Shown here: piece after piece, positions 47,901-55,578 of the stretch
How the letters are laid out: each line of letters begins with the position of its first letter
Position numbering within the stretch: position 1 is the first letter of the stretch
DNA from: Actinacidiphila rubida
Lineage (GTDB): Bacteria; Actinomycetota; Actinomycetes; Streptomycetales; Streptomycetaceae
Direction of reading: 5' to 3'
Length of the DNA stretch: 64,000 nucleotides
NCBI RefSeq assembly: GCF_900110255.1
Contig: NZ_FODD01000001.1
Location: 124,001 to 188,000, forward strand
Made by a program: the position numbers and the translations under genes
Notes under the pieces: model-generated
Told to the model about the DNA's origin: nothing
What the model saw: the letters and a program-made list of their open reading frames with translations, nothing else
Database searches by the model: none

Positions 47901-49519
47901 CACTCGCCCGGCAGGAAGCGCTCCTCGGAGTCCAGGCAGATCATGAACATCCCGACGCCCGGTCCCTCGCGGAGCAGTTGGACCACGCCGGGCATGGCCC
48001 GCAGCCGCCGTGAGCCGTCGAGGACCACCACGATGTCGGGGTCCTTGAAGAACGCCGCGTGGTTGGCGGCGCTGCCCGCCTTCTGCTTGGCCTTCTGGCG
48101 GCCGTCCAGGATGGAGCCGAGCTCGGCGATGCGGGCGGCCACCGTCTCCGCGTCGGTGCCCATCAGGGCGGTGGCGTCCTGGCCGTCGGTGGGACGGGCG
48201 TGCGGCAGCCACCGCACCCAGTCCCAGCTCTCCTGGCCCGCCTGCTCGGTGAGCACGTAGAACTGCACGTCCATCGGGCTGCTGAGGGTGGCCGCCTGCG
48301 CGACCGCCCAGCGGCCCATCGCCCTCGCTCCGTCGCCCGGAGCGGCGAAGCCGACCACGCCCAGGCGCCGGAGCTCCACGGCGACGGGGGCGTTCTCGAT
48401 CTCCCAGTTGACCTTGCGCCGGTGCTCCTCCTGCTCCGGGTCGTCGAGCACGACCTCGGAGGGGAGCTTGGCGGTGCCGACGCGGATCAGCAGGTGGTCC
48501 GCGTCGCTGCGCCGCCGCTCCCACAGGCGGGTCCGCGGGCCCGTCGCGGTGTTGAGCACCGTCGCCGGGTCGGGCGACGCCGCCGCGCGGTCCTTGCGCT
48601 CGAGGTCGAGGGCGGTGTTCGCGTCGCCCTCGATGGCCTCCTTGCGTTCGCGGTACTCGGTGACGGTCTTCGCGAACGACTTGCGTCCGTTCTTCTTGTC
48701 GAGGAAGTAGTTGCCGACCATGACCAGGGGGCTGGCGACCGCCATGATCAGGTACGTCATGCGGTGCATCATGAACGCCATCGTGACGGCCATGATCAGC
48801 GGCATCAGCGCCATCAGCCACGGCAGCGGCCGGGCGTTGGGCTCCTTCGGCGGGCTGGGCAGCCGGAACATCGTGGCCCGCTCGGGCGGGGACAGGCGCG
48901 GCGGCCGGTTGTACTCGTACGTCGCGCCGTCCTCGCCGGCCTGCAGCGCGGCGTTCGGCGGCATGTAGGGGCCGAGTTCCAGGAGGCTGTTGCCGAGGGC
49001 GAGCTGGTCGCCGAGCGGCCAGTCCTTCGTCTCGCCGCCGATGGTCACCTGGCAGGTTCCGCCCATGCCGACCGTCAGCACGGCCGCGCGGTCGGCGAGT
49101 TCGGTGTCGTTGACGCGGACGCGCGCCGAGGGGCCGCGTCCTATCTCCACCCGGCCCAGGCCCAGTCGGTGGACGGCCCCCGCGTCCGGGCCGCCGGCCA
49201 CGCGCAGTTCGACCATGCCGGCGGGCTCGCCGGGCAGGCAGCCGGCCGGGTCGTAGAGGCTGACCACGGCGCCCTCGCGCAACGGGGACTGCGCCACCGA
49301 CCAGTTGGGGTCGAGCGCGTACCCGTCGACGTAGACGGCGGGCGAGCCGGGCGTGCGCGCGGCGCCGCCGGAGATGGAGATGATCTCCGCACCGCCGCCG
49401 CTCACCTTCTGCCCGAGCGCGCGCGCTACATCGGCGACGGTCGACGCCGGATCGGTGTCGACCAGGACATCGGCGCGGTCCCCGCCGAGCGGGTCGACCA
49501 CGGTCAACGACAGACGCAC
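44984..49519 (-). CDS. FHA/FtsK-type T7SS ATPase (EccC-like)
   Basis: A 1511-aa motor ATPase. An N-terminal ubiquitin-like/FHA-like region (about 1-190) is followed by two membrane helices (about 226-270) and three FtsK/SpoIIIE modules. D1 has canonical Walker A GTTGSGKS near residue 702 and Walker B Ile-Val-Ile-Asp-Glu near 805. D2 (Gly-Ala-Pro-Arg-Ser-Gly-Arg-Ser, near 1035) and D3 (Gly-Pro-Gly-Lys-Ser-Gly-Arg-Ser, near 1331) have Arg in place of the P-loop Lys. This is the EccC layout. EccB, EccD, EccE and mycosin are absent from the window. GTG 49519 has GAGGAA just upstream. It probably moves WXG100-type substrates encoded nearby. Confidence 0.9.
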   Translation of the reverse strand: MRLSLTVVDPLGGDRADVLVDTDPASTVADVARALGQKVSGGGAEIISISGGAARTPGSPAVYVDGYALDPNWSVAQSPLREGAVVSLYDPAGCLPGEPAGMVELRVAGGPDAGAVHRLGLGRVEIGRGPSARVRVNDTELADRAAVLTVGMGGTCQVTIGGETKDWPLGDQLALGNSLLELGPYMPPNAALQAGEDGATYEYNRPPRLSPPERATMFRLPSPPKEPNARPLPWLMALMPLIMAVTMAFMMHRMTYLIMAVASPLVMVGNYFLDKKNGRKSFAKTVTEYRERKEAIEGDANTALDLERKDRAAASPDPATVLNTATGPRTRLWERRRSDADHLLIRVGTAKLPSEVVLDDPEQEEHRRKVNWEIENAPVAVELRRLGVVGFAAPGDGARAMGRWAVAQAATLSSPMDVQFYVLTEQAGQESWDWVRWLPHARPTDGQDATALMGTDAETVAARIAELGSILDGRQKAKQKAGSAANHAAFFKDPDIVVVLDGSRRLRAMPGVVQLLREGPGVGMFMICLDSEERFLPGECQAVVVAEFEALTEQAPVASVPQPRGSVGPQGGFPSANAWYAGAQQAQAVQVEPEFGAFRLRVEQAGSARIRKVRPDLVSPAWCARLARCLSPIRDISGDAEDSAIPSASRLLDVLQLEPPTPDAIAARWRVSPISTQAMVGESYDGPFAIDIRKDGPHGLIAGTTGSGKSELLQTIVASLAVANTPEAMTFVLVDYKGGSAFKDCVQLPHTVGMVTDLDAHLVERALESLGAELKRREHILAEAGAKDIEDYTDFLKRTPELKPMPRLLIVIDEFASMVRELPDFVTGLVNIAQRGRSLGIHLLLATQRPSGVVSPEIRANTNLRIALRVTDGSESSDVIDAPDAGNISKSTPGRAFVRLGATSLVPFQSGRVGGRRPGAVENVTVAPWVGIVDWAQLGRSAPQRPAGAKGEDDEITDLKVLVEAICGANERMGIPAQHSPWLPALPDSLQLDELPLPAPFGSLPAAPYGVEDLPALQARRPVAIDFHTFGHLLAAGAPRSGRSQLLRTIAGSLARTLSAADLHLYGIDCGNGALNALTRLPHCGAVVGRSQSERAIRLIGRLKAEMTHRQELLAADGFADIGEQRAAAATEEERLAHIVILLDRWEGFMPSLGELDHGALTDEIFTFLREGASVGIHLIITGDRTLMAGRISTLTEDKIAFRLADRGDFSLISINPRKIPEEIQPGRAYRSESAVELQVALLNGDSTGQGQAAAIAAIGEAATARDAGLPRARRPFRVDVLPSRLSFADAWEMRDTDAARDPLWALVGVGGDELTGYGPNLSDGLPAFVIGGPGKSGRSTLLMTLARSYQQQGVKLVIATPRPSPLRGLAGGPGVLRTFTDSDIPADEMSKALEEAEGSPVVVLVDDAELLKDCEAKDILKDIIARGSDHGRAVVIAGGEEDICSGFSGWQVDAKKARRGVLLSPQQTMSGELIGTRLSRSTVGGQVTPGRALLHLGDGEPKTVTVPLTD

Positions 49520-49602
49520 GGCGTTCCTCGTTCCCCCGGGATTCGATGTGGTTGTCAAGGACGATAACGGCTGCGGACGGCTCGTGGGGCGCCCGGTGCG
49601 GC

Positions 49603-49637
49603 GCCTGTGGATAACTTGCGCGGGTTTATCCACAGGC
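49603..49637. promoter_or_regulatory. palindrome of two DnaA boxes
   Basis: GCCTGTGGATAA and its exact complement TTATCCACAGGC form 12-bp arms around an 11-nt spacer. Each arm contains a perfect DnaA box (TTATCCACA) at 49606-49614 and 49626-49634. It lies about 85-120 bp upstream of the EccC start. No dnaA or dnaN is in the window, so this is not a recognisable oriC. Confidence 0.75.
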
Positions 49638-49806
49638 CGGTATCGGGGCTGGACACGGGCCCGGGCAGAGGTGGCACAGTGGTCTCAAGCCGGAGCAAAG
49701 AGGGGTGGATGGGGCGGGAGTTGAATCGCGTAACGTGAGATGCACATGCCATCTCGCACGTTCTGTTCTGTTGCAAGCCTGTGAGTCGGTTGTCACGGGA
49801 CACGCC

Positions 49807-49836
49807 TTGAGGCCCTTTGTAAGGCGCTGATAGCGT
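49807..49836 (+). promoter_or_regulatory. candidate promoter of the Tad operon
   Basis: TTGAGG (49807-49812) and TAGCGT (49831-49836) with an 18-nt spacer resemble a Streptomyces housekeeping promoter and would give a leader of about 100 nt before the first gene. This is a consensus match only. Confidence 0.35.
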
Positions 49837-49941
49837 GCGGTGACTTGACATCGGCTTTGCGGTCGCCGGACAGAGCGCGACGATCTCTCCCCACGCAGCC
49901 GATATCTACAGGACACACGCCGGCTCGACGGGGGCAGTGAC

Positions 49942-50694
49942 GTGAAGACCAGGGAACGATCCGCTGCGGGCGGCGGCGGTGGCCGCCGCGCCGTTCCTGC
50001 GCCGGCGCACGGTGCGCCGGTGGGCGGAGACCGGCTGCCGATGGCGCCCCGCGAGCGCAAGCCCGCGCTGGCCGCACTCGCCGTACTCCTGATCCTCGTC
50101 GGTGCCCTCGGCGCGACCGTCATGGTCCTGCGCGCGGGCAACAAGATCGAGGTCGTGGCGATCACGCAGGACGTCGCCGCCGGGCAGCCGATCCCCCAGT
50201 CGGCCATCAGGGACATCGAGATCTCCGACGTCACGGACATCCAGTTCGTCCGCTGGGGCCAGCGGGGCGACCTGACCAACAACTACCGGGCCGCCACCAA
50301 CCTCAAGGCCGGCGTGGTGCTGACCGTGCCCCTGATCACCAAGGGCAACACCGGCCTGGCGCCCGGGAAGTCCATCGTCGGACTCTCCCTCAAGGACGGC
50401 CAGTTCCCCAGCGGCCTCAACCCGGGTGACACCGTCGCGGCCTACCGCGTGGGCATCGACGCCACCAAGAGCGGTTCCAGCAGCGGCTCCAGCGGCGGCA
50501 GCGACTCCCTCGGTTCCGACAGCTCCCTCATCAGCGACCACCTGATCGTGCAGACGGTCGACACGTCCTCGGGCGACCTCGGCTCGGGCAACACGTCCGT
50601 CAAGGTGCTCGCGGACTCCAGCGTCGCGGGCAGCCTGACGGTCGCCGCCTCGGCAGGCGACGTCGCGCTCGTGCTCGTACCCGGCAAGAACTGA
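49942..50694 (+). CDS. SAF-domain protein (CpaB/RcpC-like)
   Basis: A 250-aa membrane-anchored protein, first gene of the Tad/Flp pilus operon. A Gly/Arg-rich cytoplasmic start is followed by one membrane helix (about 43-65) and an SAF domain beginning with the two-strand pattern Thr-Gln-Asp-Val-Ala-Ala-Gly-Gln-Pro-Ile. A Ser/Gly-rich loop (about 173-200) interrupts the end. CpaB proteins help assemble the pilus across the envelope, and the SAF domain may touch peptidoglycan. The start is GTG 49942 with GGGGGCAG upstream. It is 20 bp before the TadZ-like gene. Confidence 0.85.
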   Translation: MKTRERSAAGGGGGRRAVPAPAHGAPVGGDRLPMAPRERKPALAALAVLLILVGALGATVMVLRAGNKIEVVAITQDVAAGQPIPQSAIRDIEISDVTDIQFVRWGQRGDLTNNYRAATNLKAGVVLTVPLITKGNTGLAPGKSIVGLSLKDGQFPSGLNPGDTVAAYRVGIDATKSGSSSGSSGGSDSLGSDSSLISDHLIVQTVDTSSGDLGSGNTSVKVLADSSVAGSLTVAASAGDVALVLVPGKN

Positions 50695-50714
50695 CCCGAG
50701 CGAGCGCAGACGTC

Positions 50715-51518
50715 ATGGCACTCATCACCATCGCCGCGGACAAGGGCTCACCGGGCGTCACCACGACCGCTGTCGCACTCGCCGCGGTGTGGCCCCGGCG
50801 CGTCCTGCTGGCCGAGGCCGACCCGGCCGGCGGCGACCTCGTCTACCGGTCGCGCGCCGCACACGGCGGCGTCCTCGACCCCAACTCCGGCATGCTCTCG
50901 CTCGCCGCGACGGCCCGACGCGGCCTGGCCGCCGAGCAGTTGTGGGACCACGCCCAGCCGCTCACCGGCGGACTCGACGTCCTGGTGGGCCTCGGCAGTG
51001 CCGAGCAGGCAGCCGGCCTGTCCGGCCTGTGGCCGATGCTCGGCCAGGCCTTCGCCACGCTCGCCGAGTCGCCCAACGGCGCGGCGGACGTCATCGCCGA
51101 CTGCGGCCGGATCGGCGCGGACTCGCCCACCATGGACCTGTTCGCACACTCCTCGCTGCTGCTGCTGGTCTCCCGCACCGAACCGGAACACCTGGCCCGC
51201 GTCCGCGACCGCGCCGGTGCGCTGTCCGCCAAACTGCACGGCTCCCAGCGCGGCGCCGCCGCGGCGCTCGGCCAGCCGCCGATCGGCGTGCTGCTCATCG
51301 CCGAGCCCGGCAGCAGCGCCAAGATCGCCGGCCAGGTCAACGACATGCTCGTCGCCTCGCAGATCTCCGCGCGGGTCGTCGGCACCATCGCCCACGACCC
51401 GGCCGGCGCCGAGATGCTCAGCGGCCGCCGCCGCGGCCGCCTGGACAAGTCGCTGCTGATCCGCTCCGCCCGCCAGATCACCGCCGACGTACCGCAGCGG
51501 TACGGGGTCTTCCGATGA
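50715..51518 (+). CDS. tadZ: TadZ/CpaE-like MinD-family protein with altered P-loop
   Basis: A 267-aa ParA/MinD-fold protein that would place the pilus machine in the cell. The deviant Walker A region reads Asp-Lys-Gly-Ser-Pro-Gly-Val-Thr-Thr-Thr. The signature early Lys is present, but the P-loop Lys before Thr is replaced by Val, so ATP hydrolysis is doubtful. Walker B-like Val-Ile-Ala-Asp-Cys-Gly follows near residue 135. There is no N-terminal receiver domain as in classical TadZ. The stop overlaps tadA by 4 bp. Confidence 0.82.
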   Translation: MALITIAADKGSPGVTTTAVALAAVWPRRVLLAEADPAGGDLVYRSRAAHGGVLDPNSGMLSLAATARRGLAAEQLWDHAQPLTGGLDVLVGLGSAEQAAGLSGLWPMLGQAFATLAESPNGAADVIADCGRIGADSPTMDLFAHSSLLLLVSRTEPEHLARVRDRAGALSAKLHGSQRGAAAALGQPPIGVLLIAEPGSSAKIAGQVNDMLVASQISARVVGTIAHDPAGAEMLSGRRRGRLDKSLLIRSARQITADVPQRYGVFR

Positions 51519-52822
51519 GTGAGGTGGACCACCAGCTCGTCAAACGCTTCCGTCAGGAGGCGGGCGACCGCATCTCCGAGCAGCGGCGGCTGGACCAGGC
51601 CGCCAACCGCCTGGCGATGTCGTCCGAGGACGAGCGGCAGTTCGCGCGGGCGATCATCGCCCAGATCCTGGAGGAGTACGCCCGCTCCGAGATCACCACG
51701 GGGCGCACCCCGCCGGACGCGCACGCCGAGGAGGCGTACGCCGCCGCGGTGCACGCCGCCCTGTTCGGTGTCGGCCGGCTGCAGCCGCTGCTGGACGACC
51801 CCGAGGTCGAGAACATCGACATCAACGGATGCGACCAGGTCTTCGTCGGCTACGCCGACGGCCGCGAGCAGCAGGCCGAGGCGGTCGCCGAGTCCGACGA
51901 GGAACTCGTCGAGCTGATCCAGGTGCTCGGCGCCTACTCCGGCCTGTCCTCGCGCCCCTTCGACTCCGCCAACCCGCAGCTCGACCTGCGGCTGCCGGAC
52001 GGCTCGCGTCTGTCCGCCGTCATGGATGTCACCCGCCGCCCCGCGCTGTCGATCCGCCGCGCCCGCCTCGGCAAGGTCTTCCTCAGCGACCTCGTCGGCA
52101 ACTACACGCTCACGCCCGAGCTCGGCTCGTTCCTGGCCGCCGCCATCCTGGCCAGGAAGAACGTGATGATCGCCGGTGCCACCAACGCCGGCAAGACCAC
52201 GCTGCTGCGCGCCCTCGCCAACGTCATCCCGCCGCACGAGCGCCTGATCACCGTCGAGCGCGCGCTGGAGCTCGGACTCGACCAGTTCCCCGAACTGCAC
52301 CCCAACGTGGTGGCGTTCGAGGAACGGCTGCCCAACTCCGAAGGCCTGGGCGCGATCACGATGGCCGAACTCGTCCGCCGCTCCCTGCGCATGAACCCCT
52401 CCCGGGTCATCGTCGGTGAGGTCCTCGGCGACGAGATCGTCACCATGCTCAACGCGATGTCGCAGGGCAACGACGGCTCGCTCTCCACGATCCACGCCAA
52501 CAGCTCCGGCGAGGTCTTCAACCGCATCTCGACCTACGCCCTGCAGGCCCGGGAGCGGCTGCCGGTCGAGGCGTCGCAGATGCTGGTGGCCGGGGCCATC
52601 GACTTCGTCGTGTTCGTCCAGCGGCGCAACGACTACCAGCGCGGCGGCACTCTGCACCGCGTCGTGACCTCCATCCGCGAGGTCAACGGCGTCGACGGAC
52701 GCGTACTCTCAAGTGAGGTCTTCGCAGAGGGGCCGGACGGCGTGGCCATGCCCCACGCCCCCATCGCCTGTCTCGACGAACTCCTCGCCAACGGCTACCA
52801 GCCCACGGGGGTGTGGCGGTAA
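51515..52822 (+). CDS. tadA: Tad pilus assembly ATPase TadA/CpaF
   Basis: A 435-aa secretion ATPase that powers Flp pilus extension (and perhaps retraction, as in CpaF). The N-terminal helical domain (about 1-110) is followed by the core: Walker A Gly-Ala-Thr-Asn-Ala-Gly-Lys-Thr-Thr near 222, an Asp box near 260, Walker B Val-Ile-Val-Gly-Glu-Val near 300, and the His box Ser-Thr-Ile-His-Ala-Asn near 328. ATG 51515 overlaps the upstream stop as ATGA and the stop overlaps the next ATG. All parts look functional. Confidence 0.96.
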   Translation: MSEVDHQLVKRFRQEAGDRISEQRRLDQAANRLAMSSEDERQFARAIIAQILEEYARSEITTGRTPPDAHAEEAYAAAVHAALFGVGRLQPLLDDPEVENIDINGCDQVFVGYADGREQQAEAVAESDEELVELIQVLGAYSGLSSRPFDSANPQLDLRLPDGSRLSAVMDVTRRPALSIRRARLGKVFLSDLVGNYTLTPELGSFLAAAILARKNVMIAGATNAGKTTLLRALANVIPPHERLITVERALELGLDQFPELHPNVVAFEERLPNSEGLGAITMAELVRRSLRMNPSRVIVGEVLGDEIVTMLNAMSQGNDGSLSTIHANSSGEVFNRISTYALQARERLPVEASQMLVAGAIDFVVFVQRRNDYQRGGTLHRVVTSIREVNGVDGRVLSSEVFAEGPDGVAMPHAPIACLDELLANGYQPTGVWR

Positions 52823-53829
52823 TGACCGGGGTCTTCTCCATGTCCGTGATGTACGGACTCCTCGCCGGAGCGGTGGTGGGCGGCGGTATCGCGCTGTTCA
52901 TCGTCGCGATGCGAGGCTGGGCGCCCAAACCCGTCCCGGCCGGACAGACGTCGGCCGACAAGGCGTCCGACCTCGTCCGCTTCCTGTCCCAGCGCGGCTC
53001 CATCGCCATCGTCACCGGCCTGGCGGTCCTCGCGCTCACCCGCTGGATCGTCATCGGCGTCGCCACCGCCGTCCTCGTCTTCACCTGGGACCGGCTGTTC
53101 GGCGGCGCGGCCGAGGAACGCGCGGCGATGAAGCGCGTCGAGGCCCTCGCCGGATGGACGGAGTCGCTGCGCGACACCATCGCCGGCGCCGTCGGCCTCG
53201 AACAGGCCATCCCGGCCTCCGCCCGGGCCGCGGCGCCCGCGCTGCGTGTCCACCTCGACTCCCTGGTGGACAAACTGCGTTCGCGCACCCCGCTGCCCGA
53301 CGCGCTGCAGCATCTCGCCGACGAGATCAACGACGCCTCGGCCGACATCATCATCGCCGCCCTCATCCTCAACGCGAAGCTGCGCGGCCCGGGTCTGCGC
53401 GAGGTGCTCGGCGCCCTCGCCAAGTCCGCCCGCGAGGAAGTGGACATGCGGCAGCGGGTCATGGCCCAGCGGGCCAGCACCCGGCGCAGCGTCCAGATCG
53501 TCGTCGTCGTCTCCGTGGTCTTCGTCCTCGGCCTGGCCATCTTCAACCGCGGCTTCGTGAAGCCGTACGGCACCGCCCTCGGCCAGCTCGTCCTCGCCGT
53601 CGTGTGCGGGCTGTTCGCCGCCGGATTCTGGTGGCTGCGCAGCCTGTCGAAGATCGAGACACCCGACCGCTTCCTGGTGCAGGCGCCCGAACGGCTCGCC
53701 CAGCAGAGCTTCATGCCCGGCGCGTTCGTGCCGGGCGCGGCGCACGGCCAGCCCGCGGCGGGCCACGGCGGACCGCAACAACCGCTGCCGGGCCACCAGG
53801 CCATGCCGGGACAGGAGGCCGCCCGATGA
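52822..53829 (+). CDS. tadB: Tad inner-membrane platform protein TadB
   Basis: A 335-aa type II secretion F-domain protein. It has two N-terminal helices, a cytoplasmic helical bundle (about 100-215), then two C-terminal helices (about 218-240 and 250-270) and a Gln/Pro/Gly/His tail. It forms the membrane platform with TadC that couples to TadA. ATG 52822 shares its A with the tadA stop TAA; GTG 52813 is also in frame. Confidence 0.93.
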   Translation: MTGVFSMSVMYGLLAGAVVGGGIALFIVAMRGWAPKPVPAGQTSADKASDLVRFLSQRGSIAIVTGLAVLALTRWIVIGVATAVLVFTWDRLFGGAAEERAAMKRVEALAGWTESLRDTIAGAVGLEQAIPASARAAAPALRVHLDSLVDKLRSRTPLPDALQHLADEINDASADIIIAALILNAKLRGPGLREVLGALAKSAREEVDMRQRVMAQRASTRRSVQIVVVVSVVFVLGLAIFNRGFVKPYGTALGQLVLAVVCGLFAAGFWWLRSLSKIETPDRFLVQAPERLAQQSFMPGAFVPGAAHGQPAAGHGGPQQPLPGHQAMPGQEAAR

Positions 53830-54734
53830 ACGCGATCTTCCTCACCTGCCTGGTCGGCGGCCTCGTCGGCCTCGGCGTCTTCGCCCTCGTCAGGGCCCTC
53901 ATGCCCGGAAGGCGCAGCGCCGTGTCGGCCGTGGCGCAGGTCGACGCGATGCGTGCGGCGTCACCGACCGCCGCCGCGGGCCCGGCCGAGACCTCGGGGC
54001 TCCGGGGCCGGATCGGTCAGCGCGTCGCCGCGTTCTACCTGCAACAGGGCTGGGAACTGCGCTCGGTGCGCGCCGACCTCGCGGTGCTGGACCGCAGTTG
54101 GGAGAGCTTCCTCGCCGGCAAGCTCATGCTGGCGGCGGCCGGTGTCGTCTTCGGTCCCTTCCTGTTCGCCGTCGCCTGGGAAGTGGGCTTTGGCGTCAAC
54201 CCGGTGATACCGGTGTGGCTCGCCCTGATCTTCGGTGGCGTGTTCTTCCTGCTGCCGGACATCGAGGTGCGGCGGGACGCGGCGGAGAAGCGCAAGGACC
54301 TCCGCCGGGTCATCGGCGCCTACCTCGACCTGGTCTCCATGAACCTCGCCGGCGGCCGCGGCCTGCCGGAGGCCCTGATGGCCGCCTCCGAAGTCAGTGA
54401 CGGCTGGGCCCTGATGCGCATCCGCAACGCCCTCAACGACGCGCGGATCACCGGCACCAGCCAGTGGGTCGCGCTCGGACGCCTCGGGGACCAGCTCGGT
54501 ATCGAGGAACTCCAGGACCTGTCCGTCACCCTCGGGCTGGTCGCCGACGACGGTGCGAAGGTCCGCGAGTCGCTGGCCTCCCGCGCCGAGACGATGCGCC
54601 ACCGCGAACTCGCCGAGATCGAGGGGTCCGCGGGTGAGAAGTCCCAGTCCATGCTCGTCGCGCAACTCCTGCTGTGCGCGGGCTTCCTGGTCTTCCTGCT
54701 CTTTCCCGCAGCGATGCGTGTGTTCCAGGTCTGA
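53826..54734 (+). CDS. tadC: Tad inner-membrane platform protein TadC
   Basis: A 302-aa T2SSF-family protein, partner of TadB. One N-terminal helix is followed by a linker, a helix pair (about 98-145), a cytoplasmic bundle with the family pattern Tyr-Leu-Asp-Leu-Val-Ser-Met-Asn-Leu-Ala-Gly-Gly-Arg-Gly-Leu-Pro-Glu-Ala, and a C-terminal helix (about 277-297). ATG 53826 overlaps the tadB stop (ATGA). Confidence 0.93.
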   Translation: MNAIFLTCLVGGLVGLGVFALVRALMPGRRSAVSAVAQVDAMRAASPTAAAGPAETSGLRGRIGQRVAAFYLQQGWELRSVRADLAVLDRSWESFLAGKLMLAAAGVVFGPFLFAVAWEVGFGVNPVIPVWLALIFGGVFFLLPDIEVRRDAAEKRKDLRRVIGAYLDLVSMNLAGGRGLPEALMAASEVSDGWALMRIRNALNDARITGTSQWVALGRLGDQLGIEELQDLSVTLGLVADDGAKVRESLASRAETMRHRELAEIEGSAGEKSQSMLVAQLLLCAGFLVFLLFPAAMRVFQV

Positions 54735-54779
54735 TCACCGCCACCACCCAAGCAAGTGACCAACGAGGGGACTCGAACG

Positions 54780-55028
54780 ATGAACCGCATGCAGAACAGC
54801 AGTCCGCCACTCGAATTCATGCTCATCTACCTGCGGGCACGCATGGACCGCGTCCGCAACGAGGACATGTCGCGCGGCGCCTCCGCGGTGGAGTGGGTCG
54901 TCATCTCGGCCATCGTCGTCGGCATCGTGGCCGTCGTCGGCTTCGTGATCAAGCAGGCCCTGCAGGGCAAGGCCGACAGCGTCGGCAACTGCATCAACAG
55001 CACGACCGGCGACGCCAAGAGCTGCTGA
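54780..55028 (+). CDS. Flp-type pilin
   Basis: The major pilin candidate of the locus, 82 aa. The processing site is Arg-Gly then Ala-Ser-Ala-Val-Glu-Trp: Glu at +5 as in type IV pilins, but Trp where Flp pilins usually have Tyr. A 20-residue hydrophobic helix and a short C-terminal region with two Cys (Asn-Cys-Ile, Ser-Cys) follow; these could form a disulfide. The leader before the cleavage site is long (about 38 residues). ATG 54780 has GAGGGG upstream; GTG 54756 is in frame. No prepilin peptidase gene is in the window. Confidence 0.87.
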   Translation: MNRMQNSSPPLEFMLIYLRARMDRVRNEDMSRGASAVEWVVISAIVVGIVAVVGFVIKQALQGKADSVGNCINSTTGDAKSC

Positions 55029-55050
55029 CCGCTCACCGGGGGACCGAGAC

Positions 55051-55572
55051 ATGAACCGAACGACCGACGTGCTGCGCCATGCCGTACGCCGCAGGCTGGA
55101 CGCCACCCGCGGCGACAGCGGCGTGGGCAGCCGCGCGGGCCGGGGCACGGCCGCGGGCACCGCGGGCCGGCGCCCGTACGGCGACCGCGGCATGACCGCG
55201 ATCGAGTTCGTGTTCCTCACCCCGGTGCTGTTCTTCATGATCTTCGCGACCGTGCAGTTCGCCCTGTACTTCTTCGCCGACCACGTCGCGCAGGCGGCGG
55301 CACAGGCCGGCGCCCGCAAGGCCAGGGCGGAGGCCGACGCCGATCCGAGCGGCTGGCAGGGCAAGGCCACCTCCACCGCACAGGACTACATCGACCAGCT
55401 CGGCCCGAACCTGCTGGACGGCCAGGCCATCACGCCGCTGCAGCCCGACCCGGCCACGGTCGGCGTGCTGGTGACCGCCCGGGTGCCCACGATCTTCCCC
55501 GGCCTGCACTTCACGGTGCACGAGGAGTCGCAGGGCCCGGTCGAGCGCTTCGTGCCGGACAACGGGGGCTGA
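55051..55572 (+). CDS. tadE: TadE-family pseudopilin
   Basis: A 173-aa minor pilin-like protein. After an Arg/Gly-rich leader of about 48 residues, the cleavage region Asp-Arg-Gly then Met-Thr-Ala-Ile-Glu-Phe keeps Glu at +5, followed by a hydrophobic helix. The C-terminal domain includes Gln-Ala-Ala-Ala-Gln-Ala-Gly-Ala-Arg, typical of TadE. It is 22 bp after the pilin gene with GGGGGA in the gap. Confidence 0.9.
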   Translation: MNRTTDVLRHAVRRRLDATRGDSGVGSRAGRGTAAGTAGRRPYGDRGMTAIEFVFLTPVLFFMIFATVQFALYFFADHVAQAAAQAGARKARAEADADPSGWQGKATSTAQDYIDQLGPNLLDGQAITPLQPDPATVGVLVTARVPTIFPGLHFTVHEESQGPVERFVPDNGG

Positions 55573-55578
55573 CCACCG

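Larger units (their letters stand above)
49520..49941. other. 422-bp divergent region between EccC and Tad operon
   Basis: It holds a perfect palindrome of two DnaA boxes (49603-49637), an inverted repeat around 49737-49756, and a candidate promoter for the Tad operon (49807-49836). No gene is seen. Confidence 0.6.

Noticed and set aside
46424..48013. 529-codon plus-strand frame inside the EccC gene
   Set aside because: No domain or ribosome site. It is a shadow of the EccC coding sequence.
49520..49941. Replication origin, given two DnaA boxes
   Set aside because: Only one pair of boxes is present and none of dnaA, dnaN, gyrB or recF is nearby.
50789..51514. Apparent 5' extension of tadA giving a 677-codon frame
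   Set aside because: The first 240 codons are the shifted frame of the TadZ gene. The TadA family start is at 51515, overlapping the TadZ stop.
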